A stretch of 64,000 bases of DNA from Hyposmocoma kahamanoa (taxonomy: Eukaryota > Arthropoda > Insecta > Lepidoptera > Cosmopterigidae), in NCBI RefSeq assembly GCF_003589595.1, contig NW_020654684.1, positions 3,433,793 through 3,497,792 of the forward strand, given 5' to 3'. The position numbers were made by a program, and so were the translations under genes. The first letter of the stretch is position 1, and each line of letters begins with the position of its first letter. The notes under the pieces are model-generated. The model had not been told where the DNA came from. It saw only the letters and a program-made list of their open reading frames with translations, and ran no database searches. Shown one piece after another: positions 46,593 to 58,881 of the stretch.

Positions 46593-49431
46593 TATAAATC
46601 AGTGAGCAGTTTGCATCTCTTACTCATGTTATATAGGTAGGTACATCGCTCTTTACGGTTACCTCTATGACTTAACTTTTATATTTTTATTAGCGTTTTA
46701 GTTTCGTTACGTTTTGGAAGGAACTGAAAGTTGGTTCCCACCACCATGCCTGTTTCTACCGCAAAGCAGCACTATCGTGTTCCGGGTGGAATGGTGCGGA
46801 GAGCGCAATCTGAATAACATATTAGCGATATTAAAAATACTTTGATACTGGCGCCAATGTGACTGTGAATTTGACCTTCTGTTTGTCAGTTTGTGTTCTA
46901 TAAAAAAAAAGCCAGGATCGTGCTCTGTGGGAATCAGTAGTTTCTGCCTTACTCATTGAGATATTGTAGACTTTTAAAAATGATTTTGAATGATGAGACG
47001 AATAATTCTGAAATTAATCCGGAAAATTGTGATCAAACATAAAATCACCAATTACGAGCGTAAGATTATGAAGTTGAATTACAATGGTATAACGGTTTAC
47101 AATTTTCCAAACAATGTGGTTAGTTCATTGACTAATCATAAATATTACTACAGACATAGTTGTTTTAATGACGTCCTTTTTTCATATCGACACGTATCAA
47201 TAATCAAAACGAAGATACATATTTCTACTTTACTGTACAGAAAAATGCTTTTTTGCGTTCATTTGCATTGTTACAGACACCTTTCTTGTTCACTAATGAA
47301 CGTTCTTAATTAATACACGTACTATTTCCATCAACACCACCTTCCAGTACACATAATTATAAATTATTGCTTTCCTCAATTATCTATTACGTAAAGAGAA
47401 ATATTTAGTTTCTATTAGAATCAAGCATAAACTATTAGTACCAAATTAATATTGGCTTAGCAAACTTTGTTTACAACCGGTTAATACCGGATTTTGTCAG
47501 CTTGCACTGGATTTACCCGGTTACCCTGGATTTATGATTAAGTTTATTAGTTTAATATATTATATATAATATTGATTAACATTAATAATCTAACACAAGA
47601 TTTGGATGAAACTAAGTAATAAATCTACGTTACTGTAACGGTATTAGTACGGTGATATAACGTAGTAGCCAACTAATAACTTGACACACGCAAATGAAGG
47701 ATCTTTCACTGTTTCTCTTTTATAAATTTGTACTATATTTTGTACATTCAAAATGAATAGACATTTCTAGTTTTAAAGTTACTCTAATTTAATTAATTTG
47801 CCCGATCAACTTGTTAAAACTCCGAAAACGAATTATCTGGATCGTCTTTGAAGATACTCGAGTGATGAATTTATTTATCTTTCCAAACGTAGCAACCTGC
47901 CAGAATCATTAAAGAGTCTGCACATCATTCGACCGCACTAATTGAAAGCATCTTCCGACTTCGAGACGAAAACAACTTAAACTTGCTTAGAAGCAGATAA
48001 ATGAGCAGAGCAGCGCAATCGCCCCGCTAAGGAACAGATACTTCAAAACTTTCACAGTTTCAGCTATGTATAGTGAAAAGAAAGTCTGGCACCCGATTTG
48101 AAGCTAAGAAATAATAACAGACAGGCTTTATCACCCTGATAGATGCCCTGTCAAACAACGCAACGCTCAAAGCATTACTCGAAAGAAATGCCCCCTGATG
48201 GATCGAGTGTCAGTGCAAACAGCCGCCAGGGACAACAAAGAGAGCGCGATAAAAAAACTGAGCCATACGTGTCGGTATATTAGCTCACGTACGTAACTCA
48301 GCGAAACTAGGCGGAATAACCAGCACACCCATTGTTGGAGAACCTTGTAAATCAACGCAGGAGGTGCGTGAGGCATTAAATAAAGAGTGGCGGAGGTTAT
48401 GGCCCGTGAACAGGTTGTAAAAATGGTGATTTTATTGGGGTCGCGCACGTATGAAGAAGGCTTGCGGAGGTTCGCGGGCCAGGTGAAACGCTCGCGATAA
48501 ATAATACTGCCTTTGGCGAGTGACGCGTGCTACACTCGGTGCGCTGAGCAGCACTTTTCTGAAGAAACTTTTTCACTGCCGATTTCTTTCTCCGCATGGT
48601 TAAGAGTATTAAAAACGAAACGTTGAAACAGTTCTCTCGCTCCCACCGAATAGAATCCCTTCATGAATTAGAAAAAGTTGGCCGTTTGCTCACGTTGCAG
48701 TTGGGAAGAAAGTGCAAAACTAAGCGGCGATTCACGCGTCTTAATTGGAACAAACTCGGCGGAAGTTGGCGCGCGCACAAAGGCGGTCGACTCGACAAAA
48801 ACTGCCAACAGCACCTTAATTTTGCCACGTTCGGGTGCTATATGATTTAGTGGAGAGAATTTGTCACGACTCGGCGTCTAACAGTTGCTGAATCAAATAT
48901 TACACTCGGATGCCAACGCAGATCGTTTCCATTCTGCTCGTTCCGATAACTTTCGCAATATCACGGATGTAGAATTAGACAGAGTCAGCGATAAAACATA
49001 AAAGAAAATTATGGATCATCTATGGAATGAACGTCGCGATAGATGCGAGATATCTCAACCTTATCTACATAAATACTGTCAGACGATGATTTATACCGTG
49101 CGTCAAGAGTTTGAGAGGCGCGTGACAAATGAGCTTGCGCTCCCCTCTGTGGTGCCTTCTAAACGTTAATCACAAATTTAAACTCGGTCGGGCTATCTCG
49201 AAGACTTAAATCTTGGCGAACGAAGTATAGATCCTTATTATCTTGTGCGCAAACAACTTTGTACCTCATTAATTTACAAGGGTTGCCGCTGAACGAGCTG
49301 TGATATTAAATTTGTAATTACTTGTTTTCTTGGTAGATTTGGTATAGATATCGGCTTTTGGAAGCCGGTATCTCAAGAGATTGCTCGCGCGCGTGGAGAA
49401 AGCACTCGGCTGTCAAATTTGCACTCATATA
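46593..49431. other. No gene recognised
   Basis: AT-rich to about 48000. The interval 48160-48850 is less AT-rich with open frames on both strands (48167-48448 minus, 48596-48850 plus), none with motifs I know. Confidence 0.45.
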
Positions 49432-50414
49432 GGGTAAAACCGGGATAGATGCCCCACTTTTTGAAAGGGCTTCCTAATTTAAAAATTATTACTTTATCAT
49501 GAATAATTCCTACGAATGTAACTAGTTTAATCTTTTACATTACATCAAGACTTGATTTCACTGATCTAACATTTACTGATTTTGAAGAAATTGACTTTTT
49601 GCAAACCTATTTTTTTGAGGATAGATGCCTACCTACATGGATAGATGCCACACGATGAAGATACTAAGAAGGATATGTGCCCTTTAGAATACAATTAGTA
49701 AAATTCATAATAAAATGTTTTATTTGTAATATTTAATATATTGTATATAGATACTACATCTTTAATAATAAATATATACGGATTTAAAGTTACTACCTAC
49801 TTCACTCACTATTTTGTAGCTATCAAAACATTCTATACAAAAATGTTCGCTGTTTCAACTGTGAATACTTTGTCTTTTTGGTACTTTTACTTACTTTTAA
49901 ACTAATATCATATACTTCTTTCTCACTAAAAAATACGTCTTTTTCACTAAAATAATGTATTTTATTTTTATTTTCTTTTCCTAACTTTCTTGTCTTGTCC
50001 TTTGCCCCTAACCACGCCTAAAATCGAGGCGACTATCCCATTCGATATGGATAGATGCCCTTTTATTGTTTAACTAAACTATATACAAAAGAGCGATTAT
50101 TGACACCTAGGTGTGTAGTTAATGAACCAGTGTATAGTCATAATAAAAATAAAACGGAATTTATTATAATTTGCAAAGTCATGCGACAGTAAATATTTGC
50201 GTCTGAAATTTTGAAGCCTTTGTAGTTTTCGTCGCGCAGATAAACGTATGCACAACCTAAACGCGTCTATTCCATACGAAGCCCTGCAGGAACTTTGATG
50301 AGTGATATCTATACTCCTTATGTAAACTAATTATTCTTTGTTGCGATTTGGGGAAGTTAGGTTTTTTGAAAACGAGGCACCTATCCCAGTGCGGCATCTA
50401 GCCCGGGTTAACCC
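49432..50414. mobile_element. 983-bp TIR element with iterated GGATAGATGCC
   Basis: Terminal inverted repeats of 26 bp: GGGTAAAACCGGGATAGATG at 49432 and, reversed from 50414, GGGTTAACCCGGGCTAGATG. Both end in GCC(C/G)CAC. TA flanks each side (49430-49431, 50415-50416). The string GGATAGATGCC recurs at about 49620, 49639 and 50048, with reversed forms near 50032 and 50377. No transposase frame is present. TA target and this layout suggest a non-autonomous Tc1/mariner-pogo relative, but the superfamily is inferred. Confidence 0.75.
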
Positions 50415-51910
50415 TAGAGCTGCGCAGAGGGCAACGAAGGCGAAGCCCCCGCTCGCACGCTATATGATTTGCTCTCAGAGCGATAATAAGTGAAATATCG
50501 TTGCCCTTTTCTATACAATGATTCTTACTTATTGATGGAAGCAAAGAATTAATTGAATGTATTACATTTTTGGCTGCGTTCGGGGTGATCTTTTTAATTC
50601 TCTGGATAAAGGATAAAAATGGCGTCAGGTGAGTTGGCGCTGCGGCGTACATCCGGAGACATCGCGATTTTGCATTCACTCAAGGAAAAATGCTCAAAAA
50701 TACCTTTTTTCCTTTTTTATTGCGGTGTGCTCGAAAATTCAGGAGAAAAGAGTACGCTGTAAGTGTTTCTGCGTCGTTTAACGCGTAGTACGGCAAGCTC
50801 TCGACTAGTTTGTCGAGAGTGTTAAAGAAAGAAACTGACGACGAAAGAAAACTAATTCCTCCCGCCACAAATAGCGAACCGCCCTACGTGATTTTCATTT
50901 GTTATTATAGTTCAGACAAATAATTTCATTTGGTATATAAAGACAAGAGTTATTTTTATCAAAATTACCACATAACATTGGCACCATGAAAGTACCCACA
51001 AATGCAACAATTCCAACGTAAAAGGACGCCAAGAAAGCGATACGTGCAATATTTTTTTTGTACTGGACTTATTTGGTATACCTTTTAAAACAAATGTTTG
51101 GCACACCAAACTACCATAGGCCATAAAAGTAACGCGTCCCAAACAAAAAAAAAACGGTTAGGTATCCGGCGCCCTTTCCCTGAACCCTTTCTGGGACTGA
51201 CCCTTAACGATTTATAGAGGTTCCCAAATGCAGTGGAAATACTAAATACATGACCTATGACGTTTTATAAAATTTACTTAACAGACGCGACCTTGTGCTA
51301 CATGGAGAAGTAATCCCATATAAAATACCAATTACTGGTCGAAGACAAGTTCCACCTGCATTGGGAAAGCGTAATGATTAGCGCATTATATAGCTACAAA
51401 TATAATTTCTTTAGATAAAATACAAGTATAGCATTAGTACGCTACGCTACTATTTTTACTGTATTAATATACAGTAAAAATGTAACAAAATACATAATAA
51501 TAAATGTTGAATGTACACATCAAAGGTCGGGACAAAGAAATAAAGGTAGGTAAGGTAAATAATTAAAATTTTCCAGGCTCGTCACATCATACAGGAGCGT
51601 TCAATCAAAAAACATAAAGCAAAACGCGAAATCAACTTGTTACCTAAAATAGACGAAAAATACAAACAATTTTCATGCTCGCTGAATATAGAAGGTGTCT
51701 GCATTGACATCTGCATTGACAATGATTCTGCGCTATAGATTTTAGTTTAATAGGTTTTCATTTTATATGAAATTAGAATAAACTTCAGATTGAATTAACA
51801 ACGATTTTAATAATCGTTTATGTGTTCGACAATCATCAATGTGAGGTACATAGTATAAAAAACGTTATGTCAATCGTGTACGTACAAACTAGATACGAAC
51901 CAAAGAACAG
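50415..51910. other. No gene recognised
   Basis: A 93-codon minus-strand frame (50679-50398) partly overlaps the TIR element and is not recognisable. The rest is AT-rich. Confidence 0.45.
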
Positions 51911-52260
51911 GGGTCTACTATCGTACTCTATCCGATAATCCGATATCCGTCCGAACAATGACTGTCAAATAAGTAATACTCGACCAAATCAAAACACAAT
52001 GTCAAGTGTGAAGCGTCATTCGCATCTGCGTTTTTTAATTTGGTCGAGTATTCCTTCTTTGACAGTATTTGTTTCGGACGGATGTCGGACAGAGAACGGG
52101 AGTAGATTCCCTGATCGCGCGTCTTCCGGAGAATTCTCGCGCAATCTTGGGAATTTCTACAGCTACACAATTGACAGTGTCTTATGCCATGGTTACAAAA
52201 AATTGCTTTCATTACGTTTGGCAACAACGTAAAGTGAGCCTAATAATGAAACCACCTTAA
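51911..52260 (+). repeat. Dispersed repeat D, copy 2, palindromic
   Basis: Arms 51911-51996 and 52026-52110 are inverted repeats of about 85 bp (for example ATATCCGTCCGAA against TTCGGACGGATGT, and ATACTCGACCAAAT against ATTTGGTCGAGTAT), around a 30-bp centre. The right arm and what follows match 31000-31240. This could be a MITE-like fold-back element or a head-to-head duplication of repeat D. Confidence 0.65.
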
Positions 52261-52400
52261 CTTGAACCTCACCAGACATAAGCACACCACAAGTCAAATG
52301 ACATGATTAAAAATCCTTTAAAGCATCTCACAGCGTTAGATGAATATAGATAATGTCGAGTTATTCCACACTCTTGTTTATTTTTCCTTTTTCATAATTC

Positions 52401-52695
52401 CAAGTGACGAGACGAACAAGTCTGCGTCTGGTAGTAAGCGCCACGCCTATCCGTAACAGTTGCAGTACCACTTAGAGCTTTTAACCGCAAAAATCTTAGA
52501 GACACTGCCACTGTGCCCATCACGCCGAGACATAAGTTGACAAGTCCCAGATGCTTGTAATTTCACCAGCACCCTTACCCTTCTAAGCCGGAACGCAGTA
52601 ATGCTCACATTACTACTGCTTGGCGGCAGAAATAGGTAATGTGGCAGTACTTCCCTGGACGAACTCTTTCACAAGGAGCTCGAATGCTACTAAAA
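52401..52695 (+). repeat. Dispersed repeat A, full-length copy
   Basis: From AAGTGACGAGACGAACAAG to GACGAACTCTTTCACAAGGA and GCTACTAAAA. It carries all family blocks with scattered substitutions. The hairpin at 52732 follows directly. Confidence 0.8.
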
Positions 52696-52731
52696 CTAAC
52701 TGTCTCTGGAACCATCAAGATGAGAAGCGTT

Positions 52732-52768
52732 TGTAAACACACGTCGTCGCATACGACGTGTGTTTACA
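52732..52768. repeat. Perfect 16-bp hairpin
   Basis: TGTAAACACACGTCGT and its exact reverse complement are separated by CGCAT. The stem is long enough to be very stable. Confidence 0.95.
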
Positions 52769-52877
52769 TTTAAAACATTGTAAACACCTATCAGATAATG
52801 TTGTGCCGAAGTTTCACCGTGGTGCACTGTTGGGCAAGAGTTTTTTTCTAATAAAATAAATGCCTTATACTGCCCTC

Positions 52878-52887
52878 NNNNNNNNNN
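52878..52887. other. Assembly gap (10 N)
   Basis: Ten Ns, a fixed-size placeholder. The flanks are not duplicated as at 7011, but an inverted repeat starts 8 bp to the right. Confidence 0.98.
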
Positions 52888-52894
52888 ATAGTAC

Positions 52895-53004
52895 ATTGTA
52901 TATTAAGGGCGGTAAATAAGAAATTACTAACGAACCGAAGCCGAAGACTCAGGGTTTTAATGACTCGAGGTTGGTAATTTTTCACCGCCCATGTTACATA
53001 CAAC
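52895..53004. repeat. Inverted repeat with about 36-bp arms
   Basis: Left arm 52895-52931 (AAGGGCGGTAAATAAGAAAT) and right arm 52970-53004 (TTGGTAATTTTTCACCGCCC) pair with few mismatches across a 38-bp loop. It lies next to the assembly gap, consistent with a hairpin blocking assembly. Confidence 0.75.
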
Positions 53005-56000
53005 GTTTTTCATCAAACTTGTGAGGAAATAAATATAATGATAATTTATTTGTTGTATGAATAAATATCGCTTCCATAATATAAATATCGCATCATAATT
53101 TTCCAAATGGCGGTTTTTTTGTTTTTTTTTATATAAACAGATGACCAGCTATTCTTCATAGATAATACAACTCGAGCTAAATGTTGTAAATGCCAAAAAC
53201 GCACACAGTCATGATGGTAAAGATATAAAATAAATAATTTCAAAATACTTAGTACGCTGCCGAATTTGAATTTATAAAATTACTTGAGCTATGTTTAGTT
53301 TTTTTTTGTACTTCAAGCATATACGAAATAATTGAGATTTTTCGGGCATTAAAACTTTTTGCTTAATCTTAATGCATAAGAGACGTACAGTGCAAATAAA
53401 TTTATAAAAAGCCATTACCGCCATGAGGCATGGACGTAATCCAGCACATTACGGCCTACTTTGGCCTGCATGCTATGGCACTGTTTACGAGCAAGTGTGA
53501 TGAAATCAGTAATTAACTTTTATTCAACCATAAATGCATGTCTATTATTTTCAGGACAGACAATTTCTTTCTCGAAGAACAATCAAAATAAATACAGAAA
53601 GACACTAAAACGAAACTTTCCTAATCTCCTACGGGTGTCACATAAATTTTAAGCACCAGGATCTCCGAATCTCGAAGGTTTTCAACAAAAGGCAGAGCCA
53701 CTAGACCGCGCAATGCAGTGTGGATTCCATTCAAATTTAATGGCCCATGGTCGGCCCAACGACTGACAGAAACTCTCTTGTTTCGCGACTAAGATTAATG
53801 GTTGACGATCTCTGCTACCCCTGATACGAACAAACTTTTGAAAGAAATTTGAGTAAGCAAGCTTTTAACCTTACAAGAACTTCATTATTTTGAAACACCT
53901 ACAAAACTCGTTACACTAGGAAAATGGAACCAAGATAAAGCAAACAGTAGGTAATGAATATAATCGTTCCTTCGAGTTGCGAACATTGCTTGTATGTAAC
54001 TTTTATAATAACATATATGGTGTACGAAGTTGAGCGACGGAGCATTATAATAGATCTCTCACAAATCAAGTAAATATATTAAGTTACTAAATAACTACGA
54101 CATTGTATAAAATAAATGTATGTAATGTTTCGTACACATCATTTCACAACGATCGTTTTCCAAAAATGTCGGCAGATTCTATTTCTTATTTTTATTCTCG
54201 TTACCAGCTCCTTGCGGGATTCTGGTAGCCCCAGTCTTAGATCATCTAAGTGTGGTCATCAGTGTTACGCATAGAATAGCATCCTCTTGATTCCTTTTTC
54301 GATTTCAAACAAAAGAAAACATTTTGAAGGTTAGATCATAATTTGTTCCTGTGGAAACAACTTTGCATTTAAACACTGACGTCTCTTCAAACAATTTTTC
54401 CGAAGCACTGTTAAGTAAAGCTTCAGCAGCCTTACAATATTCCTGTGAACTGCCTCCTTAGGAAAGTAATATTGACATTGAATTTCTAGAACAATGAACC
54501 TCATTTACTCCAACGACATCCAGTAAAAATACGTACAACGTGCTAAGCATTGCATTCGCAGCTAACAATCAAATGCTTTTCTCAATCATCGGGTGAACTT
54601 TATAAGATCTCCGTGCATTTGATACTTAAGCAGTTTATCGTCAATAAAATTGCGCGAGTTGAATTTGGAATCTGTTCCTTATCTCGTTGGATTCCCATCG
54701 GGAACCACCGACTCGTAGCTAATTCGCGAATCGAGCGTAGTGTTGTCAACATACAGTTCGTGTGTCGATAGCGCTTAAAAAATTTGCATGTTCGGTGAGG
54801 GTGCGCGACAGGTTTTTACAATTTCATTTCGCAACGTTTGGCCTGTTGTTTTTTTCACGTGTTAAATTTCGAACTTTTTTATTAAGTTAGCTACATGTCA
54901 GTAACATCAAGGTATCTATCGGAATAACTGGATGGAACTAAATAAATAAGACAAGGACTGTAAAGATTTACATCAGCAGGAAGTTCTATTCCAATTCTTA
55001 CGTTAATGAGAGTAATAGAGAAGATCAAGGAAATTAATTTTAAAAGTTAATGTTTATAATTTAGTATTCCAAAGTATCGATAAATCGATTCTGCTACGAC
55101 AACACTATAGAGTTGTAGGATGATGGTGGGTGGTGGGGAGATGACACCTGACTTGATACAGCTCTTCAAATGACAGGTGCTTTTATGTAGACAGACACGT
55201 CGACGGGGAAAACTGGAGTGCGTACAGAGATGTTGTTTATGTTTTAAACTCGCACTCCTTTCGCACATCTTCGTTCTATTTTATGTCATGTTTGGTGGTG
55301 GTACTGAAAATATTATTCCATTTTTGTATTTATACCACAAATTAAAAGGAATGTAAATGTCACCTAGAATTCCTTATCGTTGTTTGACGAATGGCGCCAA
55401 ACTGAAGGTTTCAATAGTCGTAGCTAACTGCGGAAACACACCTACAATTCATGAAAAACGCACAATCGCTTCTAGTGAACCTCACTAACGTGTTGGTTTT
55501 CTAGCTACGTTTTCCTTCAGTTTAGGAAAGTGACAACGTCAATAATAAATATGCATGTGCAGATGTAATCATCTGCACATGATTTACCAAAACTCAGAAG
55601 TGCGTTTCTCGAACGTGAACTCCTGCCATCTTTTACATATTTAAGGGGCAATGTAACAAGCTCGCAATTTCAAAATCAAACTAAATAATTTATTAGACAA
55701 TAAGTCAAAATATAAAAGCTATTAAATCAAACCAAATTAAATGATGCGATAATTGCGCATAAGCAAAGCTTGGTCAACCAGTCGCGTACTAGGATCACAT
55801 GTGATTCGGAAGTCAAAGTTTGCTTACCTCGTCCATTGAGCAGATAAAGATATTTGATTTGTATTCTGCAATCAGCAAACGTTCCACGAACATATTTGGA
55901 ATAGAGAGGATTTGGCGACATTTTAAATCTACGGTTATGTGGTGGTTAACAAGTCAGGCCAAAATCAACATTCGGAGTGTGTATTCAATAAGCCCATATG

Positions 56001-56159
56001 TACTCATGTGTATGTGAAATTAAATAGCCATGCGGTTCGCAACACAGCTGCAATATCATGGACAGAAAAAAATTAGTTGCACATCGTAGCAAGTGACGAC
56101 AAATGAAAAATTTGTGAACTTGAAAAAATGAAATGTTATTTTATTATTTACTCTTACTT
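53005..56159. other. No gene; one perfect hairpin at 55554
   Basis: Mostly AT-rich, with no supported frame, tRNA or repeat copy. The 55554-55581 hairpin is listed separately. Confidence 0.45.
55554..55581. repeat. Perfect 12-bp hairpin
   Basis: CATGTGCAGATG-TAAT-CATCTGCACATG. The pairing does not extend convincingly beyond the 12 bp, so it is too short for a typical microRNA precursor. Confidence 0.9.
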
Positions 56160-56690
56160 TAGATTCCCATTGGAGTAGGCAGAGACTATCAATCGCCACT
56201 GGGCATCGTGCTTGACAAACCTCTATTGCTTCACTTAAATTCGTCAATCTTTTCATACAGGCCCTCTTATTCCTCACAATATGTATTCCAGCCTTTTTAA
56301 GAACACTCTCAATTTGACCTGAGAATGTTCTTCGTGGTCGTCCTCTTTTAATGATACCTCTCACGTTAGCTCCAAATATTTATTTCGTTAATCCACGTTC
56401 ATGCATCCGCTCCATGTGCCTAAACCACCTCAACATACCCTTTTCTATTTTTGTCATTACTATCCTCTTTCAAACAACATCGTTCACAGATCACAGCATT
56501 CTTCACTCTGTCACATAACCACACGTTACGTATTTTTCTGAGGGACCGCATTTCAACTGCATTCTCATGTTTCTTCTGCCATTCCCAACAATCACTCGCA
56601 TACATTAGCGTTGAAACCAATACAGTATTATGTACCGCCATTCGTGCTTTCTCAGATATCAGCAGCACATCACCATTAATGGTGTATAAA
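56160..56690 (-). pseudogene. LINE C-terminal region, decayed
   Basis: Read on the minus strand from 56690: LISEKARMAVHNTVLVSTLM, then YASDCWEWQKKHENAVEMRS, LCDRVKNAVICERCCLKED in one frame; a shift; HMERMHERGLTK; then from about 56360 RGRPRRTFSGQIESVLKKAG and NKRACMKRLTNLSEAIEVC. This order is the C-terminal domain found after the polymerase in several arthropod LINEs, including the GRPRRTF block. At least one shift and two stops break it. The 3' flank toward 56100 shows no clear tail. Confidence 0.8.
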
Positions 56691-56709
56691 AAAATGTAAC
56701 ATAAATACA

Positions 56710-57134
56710 AATATAAGATTTCCTCAAATATTTGGGCACAAGTAAAACGGGCAAAACCACCCTTTCAAATCTAGAACCATCTCATTTCTGGATATTTCTC
56801 GCTCCAACTGGACTGGCGCCGCATCCGCCCGAAAGTTCGCTCGCGCAAAGTCCGCATTGTTTGCCAACTGGTGGCTGGATTCTCGCCGCCAGAAACATTT
56901 CCCATCGTCACTTCGTTTGAGGTGTGAATTTTTGCCAACTCTGTTTTTGTTTGTTTTCTGATTATTGTAATTTTTAGCCAATGTGCGTTATATATATGCG
57001 TTCTTCGATAATTTGTAATAGCAAATTTATGTCATTCTTCTTAGCGTGTCGATTCTGACGTTTGTATTTGTGAGGACCTTTACTTTATGTTACTGGAAGG
57101 TTTTCCTTTGAATATACACCATCAGAATAATAAC
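56710..57134. other. No gene recognised
   Basis: A less AT-rich patch at 56760-56920 shows open frames on both strands, none recognisable. Confidence 0.45.
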
Positions 57135-57400
57135 AGTGGTAGCACGGTAGCAGTAGGGGAACGGATATTTCAAGTAAAAGCTCGACGGATCGAATCCCTG
57201 TGGCGGCACGTAACTGTGATTTTAATTTCTAAGTTATGTCCATTTGTAATAAATCTCGCCAACGGTGAAGGAAAACCTACATGCGTAGAAGGTCTCATCC
57301 CTTGAAAAACGTGTAAAGTCCCGATTCGCGAGATCTTGTACCCTTGGAACGTGAAATAGGTTGATGGCGATGATGATTCATGACCCGTGTGGGAATAGCA
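57135..57400 (+). mobile_element. tRNA-derived SINE, decayed
   Basis: A B-box-like string GGATCGAATCC (about 57190) sits 50 bp after GGTAGCACGGTAGC. The body then reads CAACGGTGAAGGAAAACCTA, GTAAAGTCCCGATTCGCG and TAGGTTGATGGCGATGATGA, an order that resembles a common lepidopteran SINE body and its GATGATGAT end from general knowledge. Several substitutions in the promoter boxes suggest age. Confidence 0.55.
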
Positions 57401-58624
57401 ACGCGAACTATCTAATCTAGACCTTTATAGAGAAAAACAAGAACCCTAAAAGTAATGTTCCATACATGTTTACAAAAAATACGAAAATAATGAACAGTCT
57501 ATTTTTTATTTCATCTTCAATTCTGACCTTAAAAGCTCACTGAGTAGGAAAACGAAGTTCAATGCGTACATGACAAAATTCTTGGCACATAGCAAATTTT
57601 CCTTTGCCACGGCTATAAAACCTTTGACCCGAAAAGGTCTATAATCAAACATGAATTTTGAGTCTTGTTAGTTCTTGGAATTTCTGCTCTTCGTGTACAA
57701 CACATTAATGCCTTTCTAAGGTAATTAAATTTTTGTTTTGTGTGCTTGATTTTTAGTTTTATGAGTATTTCTTAACCCTTTGGGATATAGGCATGATTTG
57801 GACAGCCATGTTGCCGAATCACAGTGAATCTGATCACTTCTACTGTTAGCTTTTTGTTATTTACTAGGCACGACTTTCACACATAGGTTTTAGTCAGAAT
57901 ATTGTAGACGCAACTGGGCGGCAATCTAGAAATGGCACCCGATATAGGCGGTTTCCGTCGATGTGGCCAACCCGTCTGCGAGATTGCCTTCGCTCGAACG
58001 TGAAATGGGACGCGCCCGCGGCCGCGCCTGCATGAAACGGAACGTCGCTAAGCGGAATTAATGCCATTTCCGATAACTACATCTTTTGCTTTGCAAACAG
58101 AGTTATAAGAATTTAGTGGAAATATTGTAAAGGATAAACTAAGTGTCAGGTAGGTGAATGTGATGTGATGTAGCAGAGTGCTTTCGGCAATATACTGATG
58201 GTAGTGTTGTGTTGCTCGACATAATAAAGGTTTCCCAATGTTTGATTTTGAGATGTCCTTGAACGATGATTCAGATTAATTGTCAAAAATGGTATTACGA
58301 TTTTAATACCCGATATGACCTCTGTCGACAGTACGTACAGTTAATAGTCGCTATAAAATATAGTTAGGTAGGAAAATAATTTTTCTATCTTTTTCTTGTG
58401 ATCATTAGGCACTCTGGTCAATTGTCGAATCAACATTATCAAACATGTTACATTTTGACTACAGATTATTAAGGCCGTGAGTGGAGGTAGAGGTGTTGTT
58501 GCGCAAAACGAGTTCTCAAGCACAACAAAATAGTGTTAGTGTCGTGATTCTTCTGTCCATCTAGCTCTCTCTATTCTGGCTATTTTTAGTACACACACAA
58601 GCATTGACGACCTTCGTGATAGAG
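57401..58624. other. No gene; CpG-rich patch at 57960-58060
   Basis: Contains GGGACGCGCCCGCGGCCGCG near 58005, isolated in AT-rich DNA. No frame or exon is supported. Confidence 0.45.
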
Positions 58625-58881
58625 TGACTTGCACACCGGTTTTCATGGTGTCGCCATCTCCGAGGTCCCGGGTTTTATCCCCGGCTGCGTCAATGTGGGA
58701 AATCTAACTTTTCCATATTCTCTCGGATCTGAGTGTTTTGGTACCGTCCTTGTTTCCGATTTCCATAACATAAATGCTTTAGTTACTTACTTTGAAACCG
58801 GAGCAATGTACGAGTATGTGATGTTGTCAACGTTGTCTAATATTTATATTTATAATTTATTAATTAATATTATTATTAACA
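58625..58881 (+). mobile_element. tRNA-derived SINE (Metulj-like)
   Basis: The head includes GGTGTCGCCATCTCCGAGGT and a degenerate B box (GGGTTTTATCC). The body has CCGGCTGCGTCAATGTGGGA, GGATCTGAGTGTTTTGGTAC, GATTTCCATAACATAAATGC and TTTAGTTACTTACTTTGAAA, ending GTGATGTTGTC and an ATT-rich tail to 58881. This order resembles the Metulj-type SINEs of butterflies and moths, from general knowledge. No clear target duplication was found. Confidence 0.65.

Noticed and set aside
57087..57305. 72-codon plus-strand frame as a gene
   Set aside because: It overlaps a tRNA-derived SINE body and has no protein motif.
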